Shown here: positions 1-10,745 of the stretch, in pieces
Layout: each line of letters begins with the position of its first letter
Position numbering within the stretch: the first letter of the stretch is position 1
Assembly (NCBI RefSeq): GCF_000473165.1
Contig: NZ_KI421504.1
Span: 3,510,094-3,574,093 of the forward strand
DNA from: Leisingera aquimarina DSM 24565
GTDB lineage: Bacteria > Pseudomonadota > Alphaproteobacteria > Rhodobacterales > Rhodobacteraceae
Length of the DNA stretch: 64,000 nt
Direction: 5' to 3'
Notes under the pieces: model-generated
Seen by the model: only the letters and a program-made list of their open reading frames with translations
Told to the model about the DNA's origin: nothing
Databases searched by the model: none
Program-made: the position numbers and the translations under genes

Positions 1-2142
1 CTTCATCCCCATCGGATTCCGGGTCGACGGCACAGGCTCGGAGGTAAAACCAATCATGGGGACGCCGCTGGCCCGCGGCAAGGCATAGTCCATGAACGAA
101 GCTGTGAGCAGTTGTCCGTCAGAATCATAGACAACACGTTCCAGCATGGCCTGTCCCAGCCCCTGCGCCACCCCGCCATGCACTTGCCCTTCGGCCAGCA
201 TCGGGTTGATCAGATTACCAAAATCGTCAACTACAGTGTAGCGCTCCACGTCGGCTTGCCCAGTCTCCGGATCGATAACAATTTCGGCAATATGCGCGCC
301 GTTCGGAAACGACCGCCCCGGCAGCCGGGCCCGCGCCGCGTGACGCTGCAGATCAAGCCGCCCTTGCGCGCGGGCCATCTCTGCCGCTTCCAGCATCGTG
401 GGGGTCAGGTTCGATCCCGGTGCCCGGAAGGTTTCGCCGTCAAACTCGACCGCCACTTCGTCCACACCCATCTCCTCCGCCAGGAAGGGGATGAAGGCGG
501 CAATCATCGCATCCACTGCGGCCAGCGTGGCGTTCGCCTGTGTTGTCACAGACCGCGATCCACCGGTGCCGCCGCCCGTGGCAATGCGGTCACTGTCGCC
601 TTGGATAACATGGATGTTTTCCGCCGGGATACCGCTTTGGTCGGCCAGGAACTGGGCATAGACGGTCTCATGCCCTTGCCCGTTGCTTTGCGTGCCGACA
701 TAGATATTCACCCGGCCACCCTCCAGAAACTCCACTTCCGCGCCTTCTGAAGGATCGCCCAAAATGCTTTCGATATAGTAACAGACCCCAACGCCCCGGT
801 ACTTGCCGCGTTTACCATCTGCGGCGCGGCGGGCGGCGAATCCCTTCAGATCCGCCTCTTCCGCAGCCCGGCTCAGAACTTTATCGAAGTCGCCCACGTC
901 ATAGGTTTCACCAGTCACGGTGCCATAGGGAAAGTCCGCCGGCTTGATGAAGTTGCGCCGCCGCAGCTCCAGCGGATCGACCCCCAGCTCGCGCGCCGCG
1001 CGGTCCATGACCCGTTCCAGCACATAGATCGCCTCGGGCCGCCCGGCGCCGCGGTAGGCATCCACCTGGGTGGTGTTGGTATAGATCCCTTCCACCTGCA
1101 GCCAGGCGGTTTGGATGTCATAGACACCGGCCAGAACCCGGCTGAACAACTGGGTCTGGATCGGCTGGCCGAAATGCGAATTGTAAGCGCCAAGGTTACA
1201 GCGGGTGCTGACGCGGTAACCAGTAATTTTCAGATCAGCGTCAAAGGCCAGTTCCGCCAGCGAGGTCAGATCCCGCCCGCCGTTGTCGCTCAGCATCGAC
1301 TCGGTCCGGTCGGCGATCCAGAACACCGGGCGGCCCAGCGCACGGGCTGCGTGAGCGACAGCGAAATACTCCGGGTAAGGAAAGGCCTTCATACCAAAGC
1401 CGCCGCCCACATCCGGAATCGTGACTTTGACGTCTGCCTCATCCAAGCGCAACTTGGCCGCCAGCTGGGACTTGATCGCCCAGACCCCCTGCCCGCCAAA
1501 GGTGAAATGCAGCCGCCCCCCGTGCCATTCCGCAAAGCAGCCGCGCGGTTCCATCGAATTGACGATAATACGGTTATCATCCACCTGCAGCGCGACGGTA
1601 TGGGCAGCGGTGCGGAACGCCTCGGCTGTTGCAGCCTCATCCCCCAGCCCCCAGTCAAAAGCGCGATTGCCCGGCACCTCTGCATGCAGCGGCTCACCAC
1701 CCGGCAAAACGTCCAACTTCGCAGGCAGATCATCAATGTCGAGCTCGATCAGTTCCCCCGCATCGCGAGCCTGATCCAGCGCCTCCGCAATGACCACCGC
1801 CACCGGTTCCCCCACATAGCGCACGCGGTCCCGCGCCAGCATCGGGCGTTCGGGCGCGGCGCCGCTGGAGCCATCCCGGTTCTTCACAGTGGTGCCATCC
1901 ATGGACACATCGATGCCGGCAGCCTCAAGATCCGCCAGGGTGATAACCGCATGGACACCTTCGCATTCGCGCGCATCCTCAACGTTCAGCGCCGTGATCA
2001 CGCCATGCGCCACCGGGCTGCGCAATACCCAGGCGCGCAGGGCATTCGCCGGGGCCGCATCCTCGATGTACTGCCCCTGACCGGTCAGAAACCGCCGGTC
2101 CTCGACCCGCTTTACCGGTTGGCTTTTACCGAATTTGTCCAT
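1..2142 (-). CDS. Form II CoxL-like molybdenum hydroxylase large subunit, 3' end cut by window
   Basis: This is the large, molybdopterin-binding subunit of a xanthine dehydrogenase / aerobic CO dehydrogenase family enzyme. The 714 visible codons begin MDKFGKSQPVKRVEDRRFLTG, typical of CoxL-type proteins. They contain the GGGFGMK cofactor-binding motif and an active-site loop AYRGAGR, which marks form II CoxL rather than the AYRCSFR loop of true CO dehydrogenase. The reading frame stays open to base 1, so the C-terminus and the partner subunits (FAD and 2Fe-2S) lie outside. The enzyme is cytoplasmic and oxidises a small organic substrate or CO. The substrate cannot be told from sequence, and the form II loop argues against assuming CO oxidation. 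Confidence 0.88.
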   Translation of the reverse strand, partial: MDKFGKSQPVKRVEDRRFLTGQGQYIEDAAPANALRAWVLRSPVAHGVITALNVEDARECEGVHAVITLADLEAAGIDVSMDGTTVKNRDGSSGAAPERPMLARDRVRYVGEPVAVVIAEALDQARDAGELIELDIDDLPAKLDVLPGGEPLHAEVPGNRAFDWGLGDEAATAEAFRTAAHTVALQVDDNRIIVNSMEPRGCFAEWHGGRLHFTFGGQGVWAIKSQLAAKLRLDEADVKVTIPDVGGGFGMKAFPYPEYFAVAHAARALGRPVFWIADRTESMLSDNGGRDLTSLAELAFDADLKITGYRVSTRCNLGAYNSHFGQPIQTQLFSRVLAGVYDIQTAWLQVEGIYTNTTQVDAYRGAGRPEAIYVLERVMDRAARELGVDPLELRRRNFIKPADFPYGTVTGETYDVGDFDKVLSRAAEEADLKGFAARRAADGKRGKYRGVGVCYYIESILGDPSEGAEVEFLEGGRVNIYVGTQSNGQGHETVYAQFLADQSGIPAENIHVIQGDSDRIATGGGTGGSRSVTTQANATLAAVDAMIAAFIPFLAEEMGVDEVAVEFDGETFRAPGSNLTPTMLEAAEMARAQGRLDLQRHAARARLPGRSFPNGAHIAEIVIDPETGQADVERYTVVDDFGNLINPMLAEGQVHGGVAQGLGQAMLERVVYDSDGQLLTASFMDYALPRASGVPMIGFTSEPVPSTRNPMGMK

Positions 2143-2190
2143 GCTTGCCCCCTCATTCGCGCTGGCTGGCGTTTCGGGGCGAGACTAACC

Positions 2191-3342
2191 TCAGCGGGCG
2201 GCTTGTCCAGACAACTCAATAACCGTCGCCACGTCAGACAGGCCGTAGCCATTGAATTGCGTGCTCATGGCAGAAGAATAAGCGCCAAGCCCCGGGAACA
2301 GCACATAGTCGCCGGGTGCGGCATCACGGGGCAGCGGCAACCCGTCCGGCAAACGGTCCAGACTGTCACAAGTGGGCCCGAACACCACACGCGGTTTTCG
2401 CTCGCCCGTGCGATGGGCGCCATCCCCTCCGACAACTTCCACCCGGCCCGGCAGCCCCATGTCGCGGATATCAACCAGCCCGCCATAGATGCCGTCATTC
2501 AGAAACACCACCTCGCCGCCTTTCCGCATCCCCTTGATGCGCGCCGCCAGGGTGAAGCTTTCGGAAACCATCGCCCGTCCCGGCTCGCAGATCAGCGTGG
2601 GCTTATCTATGCCAAACGCCGTGTCGGCAGCTTTGGATATGGCGGCAAAGACCTTCTCCAGATCCGGAGCCACACCGTCCCGGTTGGCCGCAAACCCGCC
2701 ACCAACGTTCAGGCGGGCGATCTGCACACCTGCCGCGTCCACAATCCGCTTGGCAGCGTGAACATATTCCACCCAAGCGCTTTCGTCTTCGCACTGGGTG
2801 CCCGGATGGAAACACAGCGCAGGCGTCCAGCCTTCCGCCGCCACCTGTTTCAGCAGCTCTATGGCTTCCTGCGGGGCAGCGCCGAACTTGCTGCCGAAAT
2901 CATAGGCCGCGCCAGCAACCGGCAAGGCAAAGCGCACCGCAATCTCGCACGTGCGCGGCACTGCGCCCAGCTTTTCCAGCTCGCTCAGCTCGTCCACCGA
3001 CCAGCTGGCAACACCATGCTCAATCCCCGCGGTGATCTCCGCCTTGGAGCGCATCGGGTTGTTGTAATGCATCACCGCATCAGGGCTGGCGGCACGCACT
3101 GCAGCCATTTCTGCAGGCGAAGCGACATCAAATGCAGTGATCCCCGCCGCCACCAGATTGGACAGCACGGCAGGGTGCGGGTTGGCTTTTACCGCATAGG
3201 TCACCAGCCCCGGAAACCCTTCACGGAACCGCCCTGCCACCTCATGCAGAACCCGCGGCGAGAAATACAGGATCGGATGATCCGGTGTGCTGCGGGCCAG
3301 GTGGGATTCAGGGGAAAGCCAAAGCGGTGGAATTTGCTGCAT
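2191..3342 (-). CDS. Ornithine/lysine decarboxylase, PLP fold III
   Basis: A 383-residue alanine-racemase-fold decarboxylase that converts ornithine (possibly lysine) to putrescine (cadaverine) in the cytoplasm. It shows the PLP-lysine motif YAVKANPHP near residue 55, the phosphate-binding LNVGGGFAANRDG stretch, CEPGRAM, and the catalytic-cysteine motif GPTCDSLDRL near the C-terminus. The start at MQQIPPLW was chosen because the family begins close to this point; a longer frame to 3450 would run into the divergent regulator. It is transcribed away from an Lrp/AsnC gene 106 bp upstream, which probably controls it. Ornithine versus lysine preference cannot be settled from sequence. Confidence 0.88.
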   Translation of the reverse strand: MQQIPPLWLSPESHLARSTPDHPILYFSPRVLHEVAGRFREGFPGLVTYAVKANPHPAVLSNLVAAGITAFDVASPAEMAAVRAASPDAVMHYNNPMRSKAEITAGIEHGVASWSVDELSELEKLGAVPRTCEIAVRFALPVAGAAYDFGSKFGAAPQEAIELLKQVAAEGWTPALCFHPGTQCEDESAWVEYVHAAKRIVDAAGVQIARLNVGGGFAANRDGVAPDLEKVFAAISKAADTAFGIDKPTLICEPGRAMVSESFTLAARIKGMRKGGEVVFLNDGIYGGLVDIRDMGLPGRVEVVGGDGAHRTGERKPRVVFGPTCDSLDRLPDGLPLPRDAAPGDYVLFPGLGAYSSAMSTQFNGYGLSDVATVIELSGQAAR

Positions 3343-3379
3343 CGGAAAAAGCCTCGTTCGTTTTGCATATTTTCCGATG
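3340..3379. promoter_or_regulatory. Inverted repeat over the decarboxylase start
   Basis: CATCGGAAAA at 3340-3349 is repeated as its exact reverse complement, TTTTCCGATG, at 3370-3379, with 20 bases between. The left arm contains the decarboxylase start codon on the minus strand. It could be an operator for the divergent Lrp/AsnC protein, or a leader hairpin that masks the ribosome binding region. This is inference only. Confidence 0.45.
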
Positions 3380-3414
3380 AAACCCGGTCGATTTCGCTCG
3401 TCAGTTCTCCTATA

Positions 3415-3434
3415 GTGACGAAAAAGAACGTCAC
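3415..3434. promoter_or_regulatory. Dyad GTGACG-N8-CGTCAC before the Lrp gene
   Basis: A perfect 6-base inverted repeat with an 8-base spacer ends 14 bases before the Lrp/AsnC start codon. Its position suggests an autoregulatory operator for the Lrp-type protein or overlap with the promoter. Confidence 0.4.
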
Positions 3435-3448
3435 TTCGAAGGGAAAGC

Positions 3449-3886
3449 ATGCAAACCGACGATACTGATCAGCGTCTTGTCACCTTGTTGCGGGAAAACG
3501 CCCGCCGTCCAGTGGCGGAACTTGCCCGGCACCTGGGCCTTGCCCGCACCACAGTACAGGCGCGTATCGAACGGCTGGAAACAACCGGGGTTATCACCGG
3601 CTATACACTTAAGTCCTCCGCCGCCTCCCGCCCGCCGCTTCAGGCGACCGTTCTGATGTCAATCGAACCGCGCTCGGGTCCGGAGGTGCTTGCCCGTCTG
3701 CGCAGCCTGCCCGGAGTGGAGGTCGTGCATACGACTTCTGGACGGTTCGACCTTTTGGCTCAGGTGGTGGCGCAAAGCACAACCGAGCTGGACAACACCA
3801 TCGACCACATCGCCGAAGCGCGCGGGGTGCGTTCATCTGAGAGCCTGATCCATCTGGCAACAAAACTGGACCGGACAGGGCAGTAA
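3449..3886 (+). CDS. Lrp/AsnC family transcriptional regulator
   Basis: A 145-residue DNA-binding regulator of usual family length. The N-terminal third is a winged helix-turn-helix (LAR HLGLARTTVQARIERLE, about residues 24-45). The rest is the RAM/ligand-binding domain with the typical PGVEVVHTTSGRFDLLAQV segment. It is divergent from the ornithine/lysine decarboxylase gene, the classic arrangement for a local amino-acid-responsive regulator. It probably senses an amino acid and controls the decarboxylase and itself through the dyads in the shared 106-bp intergenic region. The effector is unknown. Confidence 0.9.
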   Translation: MQTDDTDQRLVTLLRENARRPVAELARHLGLARTTVQARIERLETTGVITGYTLKSSAASRPPLQATVLMSIEPRSGPEVLARLRSLPGVEVVHTTSGRFDLLAQVVAQSTTELDNTIDHIAEARGVRSSESLIHLATKLDRTGQ

Positions 3887-3889
3887 GGG

Positions 3890-4771
3890 TCAGACGGTCC
3901 TCACATAATCCAGCAGCCAGTCCCTGAACAACCGCGCCGCCGGGCGCAGGGCGCCGCGGTCGGGATAAATCAGGTGATACGCCTCCTGCCCCGGCACCCC
4001 GACCTCCGGCAGGCAGCGCACCAGCCCGCTTGCACTGACCGCCGCGTCCGACGCAGGCGCCCGCGCCAGCGCAATGCCCACACCTTGCACTGACAGCTCC
4101 GCCGCCATCAGCGAGTTATCGGCAAAGAAATAGCGCGCTTGCCCGTGCGAGAGCCGCAAGGCATCAAACAGCTGCACCCAGCTGGCCCGGTGGGTCGAGA
4201 CTTCAATCAGCGGAAAGCGGAACAGATCCTGCGGTGTCCGGACCTGAGCCGCAATCTCCGGCGGAGCCACCGGATAGAGCACCTCCCGCAGCAGCTCGTC
4301 CCCTTCGGTGCCAAACAGCGACGGGTTGCCAAACACGATCTGCAAATCGGTGAACCGGTTGGCAAAATCCGCCGCCATGTTGCCGGTGCTGAGCGCCAGG
4401 TTGATCTGCGGTTGCGCCGCCTGGAACTGCGGCAGCCCCCGCGCCAGCACCCCATGGGCAAACAGCAGCACCGACTGCACAAACAGCCGCTGCTCGCGGC
4501 TTTCGCCGAACAGGCCGGTGGTGGCTGTTTCCAGCATCAACAGCGACTGCTGCACCGACGGCAGATAGGCCCGCCCGGCCTCGGTCAGCGTCACCGCATG
4601 GGCGTGGCGGTGAAACAGCGGCGTGCCCAGCTGGGCCTCCAGCGCTTTCACCTGCTGGCTGACTGCAGCCGCTGACATGTTCAGCTGGACTGCCGCACGG
4701 GCAAAGCTTTCGGTGCGCGCCGCCGCTTCAAACACACGCAGCCAGTTGAGAGAGGGTATTCGGGTCGTCAT
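3890..4771 (-). CDS. LysR family regulator, GcvA-like
   Basis: A 293-residue LysR-type regulator. The N-terminal helix-turn-helix is clear (SLNWLRVFEAAARTESFARAAVQLNMSAAAVSQQVKALE split over residues 7-45), followed by the linker VTLTEAGRAYL and a periplasmic-binding-like effector domain. It ends three bases after the convergent Lrp gene. It is divergent from the fatty acid hydroxylase gene, with a T-N11-A dyad between them, so it is likely the local regulator of that gene. The effector cannot be read from sequence. Confidence 0.9.
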   Translation of the reverse strand: MTTRIPSLNWLRVFEAAARTESFARAAVQLNMSAAAVSQQVKALEAQLGTPLFHRHAHAVTLTEAGRAYLPSVQQSLLMLETATTGLFGESREQRLFVQSVLLFAHGVLARGLPQFQAAQPQINLALSTGNMAADFANRFTDLQIVFGNPSLFGTEGDELLREVLYPVAPPEIAAQVRTPQDLFRFPLIEVSTHRASWVQLFDALRLSHGQARYFFADNSLMAAELSVQGVGIALARAPASDAAVSASGLVRCLPEVGVPGQEAYHLIYPDRGALRPAARLFRDWLLDYVRTV

Positions 4772-4779
4772 GCGGCAGA

Positions 4780-4794
4780 CTAAGCAGAACTTAG
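4780..4794. promoter_or_regulatory. Candidate LysR site CTAAG-N5-CTTAG
   Basis: A perfect 5-base dyad with a 5-base spacer sits 9 bases upstream of the LysR start codon and 116 bases before the divergent hydroxylase gene. It satisfies the T-N11-A rule of LysR-type regulators (T at 4781, A at 4793). Assignment is positional inference. Confidence 0.45.
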
Positions 4795-4909
4795 CCTAAC
4801 CGGCAAGACATACCGTGCTGGGAATCTCCACCGCCGCCCTAGGGTCCAAGTCAGCGATCAGAGACGCGCCTAGCGCAGCCTCCCCCACCAGCCAGATGAG
4901 AGACGAGAC

Positions 4910-5911
4910 ATGACAAGTCCCGAAGGCGCGCCGCGCCCCAAGCGGAAAATATGGAACTTCACCCCCCAGCTGCCGATCCAGACCTCTCCCTATTGGGACT
5001 GGCCGATGAAGCCGCTGGCCTCGGTCAAATACTTGCTGCAAAGTTGGAATCCGCTGGCACTGCGGGCGCTGCTGCTGGTTTTTGCGATCATCACCTGGAC
5101 CTTTCTCACCCCTTCTCTGGACCGCATTGCAACGCTCAGCTGGGACTGGGTGGCCGAAATCTGGCTGCGTAACTTCTGCATCCTGATGGTGGTGGCCGGC
5201 GGCCTGCATATGGCACTGTGGAAGTTCCGCACGCAAGCGGACGAGTACCGCTATGACATGCGCCCGATGATGAAAGGCGCCAAGGTATTCACCTTCAAGA
5301 ACCAGGTCTGGGACAACATGTTCTGGACGCTTGGCCCGGCTCTTGCCTTCTGGACCTTCTGGGAGAGCTTCATCCTTTACGCCTATGCCAATGGCTGGGT
5401 GACGATGATCACGCTGGAGAGCAACCCGGTCACCCTGATCCTGATGACCATCTTCATCCCCGTCTGGGCGGGCTTCCACTTTTACTGGCTGCACCGGCTG
5501 CTGCATGTGGGCGTGCTCTATACCAAGGTGCACGCCTGGCATCACCGCAACATCAATACCGGCCCGTGGTCCGGCCTGGCGATGCACCCGGTCGAAAGCT
5601 TTTTCCTGATGTTCGACACGATGGTTTTCTTCCTGCTGCCGTCGCACCCGGTCCTGGCGATTTTCCTGCTGTTCCACCACGGCATCGGCGCCCCCACCTC
5701 GCACGCAGGGTTTGAACATCTGAAGTTCGGCAACAAGACCAAGTTCCTGATTGGCGACTTCTTCCACCAGCTGCACCACCGGTTCTTCGACTGCAACTAC
5801 GGCACCTGGGAGACGCCCTGGGACGAGTGGTTCAACACCTTTCATGACGGCACCAACGAGGGCAACGAGATGGTCAAGGAACGCCGCCGCAAGATCTGGA
5901 GTTCCGGCTGA
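4910..5911 (+). CDS. Fatty acid hydroxylase / sterol desaturase superfamily membrane protein
   Basis: A 333-residue integral membrane di-iron oxygenase. Hydrophobic segments lie near residues 45-70, 80-105, 140-165 and 180-205. The three histidine clusters that bind the di-iron centre are visible: HRLLH, HAWHH and, near the C-terminus, HQLHH followed by RFFDCNYG. The family hydroxylates or desaturates lipids or sterol-like substrates in the membrane, using electrons from a partner. The start is supported by an AGACGAG purine stretch a few bases upstream. It is a single gene divergent from a LysR regulator. The actual lipid substrate is not predictable here. Confidence 0.88.
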   Translation: MTSPEGAPRPKRKIWNFTPQLPIQTSPYWDWPMKPLASVKYLLQSWNPLALRALLLVFAIITWTFLTPSLDRIATLSWDWVAEIWLRNFCILMVVAGGLHMALWKFRTQADEYRYDMRPMMKGAKVFTFKNQVWDNMFWTLGPALAFWTFWESFILYAYANGWVTMITLESNPVTLILMTIFIPVWAGFHFYWLHRLLHVGVLYTKVHAWHHRNINTGPWSGLAMHPVESFFLMFDTMVFFLLPSHPVLAIFLLFHHGIGAPTSHAGFEHLKFGNKTKFLIGDFFHQLHHRFFDCNYGTWETPWDEWFNTFHDGTNEGNEMVKERRRKIWSSG

Positions 5912-5947
5912 CTTTCCGTCCACACGGCGGCTTTTCGTTTCGCATTT

Positions 5948-5971
5948 GGGTATTTGAAACCAGAAAGAAGC
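5948..5971 (+). repeat. Intergenic repeat, copy A
   Basis: Reads GGGTATTT, then GAA, then ACCAGAAAGAAGC. It is a member of the six-copy family found in this window and is 22/24 identical to the inverted copy B at 6124-6147. Confidence 0.75.
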
Positions 5972-6123
5972 GGTAAGGAGCCGTTAACCAGAATCGCCGC
6001 ACTCTCCCTAAGCGGTACAGGCTGGGGAGCCGATGACCGCACCAGGAAGAAGCTGCCCCTTGCTCCTGGCATTGCGTATTCCCTGGCGAATGGACGGCCA
6101 GTTGCAAGGGGCGCTTCGGACCT

Positions 6124-6147
6124 GCTTCTTTCTGGTCTTAAATACCC
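6124..6147 (-). repeat. Intergenic repeat, copy B (inverted)
   Basis: On the minus strand reads GGGTATTT, AAG, ACCAGAAAGAAGC, two mismatches from copy A. Together A and B form a long imperfect inverted repeat upstream of valS. Confidence 0.75.
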
Positions 6148-6266
6148 ATTGCACCGCCATCCGCCTGCCCACACTGGGCCAGCGGCAAAGAAAACCCTAT
6201 ATCCGCCTTCCCCTCCGCGCCACCTTTGGGTAATTGATCGCCCAACTGCATGAGGGATCTAGACGG

Positions 6267-9323
<3,057 letters not shown>

Positions 9324-9344
9324 GCCGGCTGTTAAGCATGATTC

Positions 9345-9373
9345 AAACGCCCGCCCTCACCGGCGGGCGTTTT
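9345..9373 (+). terminator. Rho-independent terminator after valS
   Basis: CGCCCGCC (9348-9355) pairs with GGCGGGCG (9362-9369) around a 6-base loop and is followed by TTTT. It is placed 22 bases after the valS stop codon. Confidence 0.88.
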
Positions 9374-9507
9374 GCATTTCTCGGCAAACCATTGAAGCAG
9401 GTGCAAATTCTGCGGAACGGGGAAATTCTTAACAACCGCCCCATTGTCTTTACCGCGCTTTTGTATCAGCCTGCACTCAACCATAAAAAGAAGGGAGGCT
9501 GCAGCCC

Positions 9508-9801
9508 ATGCCCAAAGGATACTGGGTGGCCCATGTGGATGTGCAGGACATGGAGCGCTATCAGGACTACAAGACCGCGGCCCAGCCGGTGCTGGCCCAG
9601 TTCGGTGCAAAGTTCCTGATACGCGGCGGCGAACGCGAGGTGCGCGAAGGCGCGTTCCGCTCGCGCACTGTTGTCCTCGAATTCAAGGATTTCGAAACCG
9701 CAAAAGCCTGCTATGATTCCATGGCTTATCAGGACGCCAAGGCCTTTCGCGATCTGGTCTCGGCGGGTGATATGCAAATCATCGAAGGGTACGGCGATTA
9801 A
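9508..9801 (+). CDS. DUF1330 domain-containing protein
   Basis: A 97-residue protein of the DUF1330 family, a small ferredoxin-like dimeric alpha/beta-barrel fold. The typical start KGYWVAHVDVQDMERYQDY, the central RGGEREVREG and the VVLEFKDFETAKACYDS segment are visible and span almost the whole chain. An AAGGGAGG ribosome binding site lies 8 bases before the ATG. Function of the family is unknown; it is cytoplasmic with no signal peptide. It sits alone between the valS terminator and the TerB operon, 36 bp before the next gene. Confidence 0.88.
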   Translation: MPKGYWVAHVDVQDMERYQDYKTAAQPVLAQFGAKFLIRGGEREVREGAFRSRTVVLEFKDFETAKACYDSMAYQDAKAFRDLVSAGDMQIIEGYGD

Positions 9802-9837
9802 CCCCGCCTGCCCAGCCGCTTTGACCGAGGTCTTCTG

Positions 9838-10305
9838 ATGCCGCTGCTTAAGAAATTCTTCCAAGCGTTCCGCCCGACTGAGCGCCCGGAATTGCCGGAC
9901 CCGGATGCCGAATTGGCCCTGGGGGCTCTGCTGGTGCGGGTGGCGCAATCCGACCGCGATTATCAGCTGGAGGAAATCAGCCTGATCGACCGGATCCTGG
10001 CCCGGCTCTACCAGCACAACGCAATCGAGGCCGCCAAGGTGCGCGCCACCTGCGAAAAGCTGCACGCCGCAGCGCCGGAAACCGACACCTTCGGGCGGCT
10101 GATCCGCGAGACCACCGGGCTGGAGGAACGGCTGGCGGCGATGGATGCGCTGTGGGAAGTGGTGCTGGCTGACGGCAACGAGCACGCGGGTGAAGTCACC
10201 ATCGTCGAAGAGGCCCGCAAGGCAATGGGCCTGTCTTATGCCGACAGCCAGAAAGCCCGCGCCCGCGCGGTTGAGAAATTCAGCGGCACAGCGGAGGACA
10301 GCTGA
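9838..10305 (+). CDS. TerB family protein, first of a tandem pair
   Basis: A 155-residue TerB-like (tellurite-resistance-B fold) all-helical protein. The pattern ALGALLVRVAQSDRDYQLEEISLIDRIL, followed by a second acidic helix pair ALWEVVLADGNEHAGEVTIVEEARKAMG, is the double metal-binding-like helix arrangement of the family. It is cytoplasmic with no signal peptide. Its stop codon overlaps the start of the next gene (TGATG), so the two are translationally coupled. The neighbour at 10305 is a paralogue with the same layout, pointing to tandem duplication. Role unknown; despite the family name there is no evidence of tellurite resistance here. Confidence 0.85.
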   Translation: MPLLKKFFQAFRPTERPELPDPDAELALGALLVRVAQSDRDYQLEEISLIDRILARLYQHNAIEAAKVRATCEKLHAAAPETDTFGRLIRETTGLEERLAAMDALWEVVLADGNEHAGEVTIVEEARKAMGLSYADSQKARARAVEKFSGTAEDS

Positions 10306-10745
10306 TGTTCAAGGAGCTTCTGCAACGGTTGCTGGAACCTGCACCTGCGCCGCTGGATGACGAGGGTGCGCGGCTTGCCTTGACTGCTCTGCTTGTGCGG
10401 ATTGCCCGCTCGGACCACAATTACTCCGAAGTGGAGAAGGACCGGATCGACAGGATCCTGTCCACCCGTTACCGGCTGGACACAGGCGGGACGCTGATCC
10501 TGCGCGAACAGGCTGAGGCAATGGAGGCCGAGGCCCCCGACACCGTGCGCTTCACCCGCGCGATCAAGGGTGCCGTGGCCTATGAAGACCGCACCGGCGT
10601 GATCGAGGCGCTGTGGCAGGTCGCACTTGCCGATGGCCACCGAGATGCAAATGAAGATGCTCTGCTGCGGCTGTCCGCCAATCTGCTGGGGGTTTCGGAT
10701 GTGGACAGCGCACTGGCGCGCAAACGGGCAGAGGCTGCTTTATGA
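10305..10745 (+). CDS. TerB family protein, second of a tandem pair
   Basis: A 146-residue paralogue of the preceding gene. It shares the helices LTALLVRIARSDHNYSEVEKDRIDRIL and ALWQVALADGHRDANEDALLRLSANLLG. It overlaps its upstream paralogue by one base and the downstream PhnD-like gene by four (ATGA). This tight coupling suggests the three products act together or need matched amounts. No catalytic residues are recognised. The function of such stand-alone TerB proteins in roseobacters is not established. Confidence 0.85.
   Translation: MFKELLQRLLEPAPAPLDDEGARLALTALLVRIARSDHNYSEVEKDRIDRILSTRYRLDTGGTLILREQAEAMEAEAPDTVRFTRAIKGAVAYEDRTGVIEALWQVALADGHRDANEDALLRLSANLLGVSDVDSALARKRAEAAL

Larger units (their letters stand above)
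5912..6266. other. Intergenic region with an inverted repeat pair upstream of valS
   Basis: No gene is supported in this 355-base stretch. It holds two inverted copies of the intergenic repeat listed separately, 152 bases apart, and a GGGA-type ribosome binding region (GAGGGATCTAGACGG) before the chosen valS start at 6267. The valS promoter must lie here or upstream. No clear -35/-10 pair was recognised. Confidence 0.6.

Noticed and set aside
1111-3468. 785-codon open frame on the plus strand
   Set aside because: It runs antisense to the CoxL-like gene and the whole ornithine/lysine decarboxylase, both of which have intact family motifs; the frame has none and is a high-GC shadow.
4796-5923. 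375-codon minus-strand frame
   Set aside because: Antisense to the fatty acid hydroxylase gene, whose three histidine clusters are clear.
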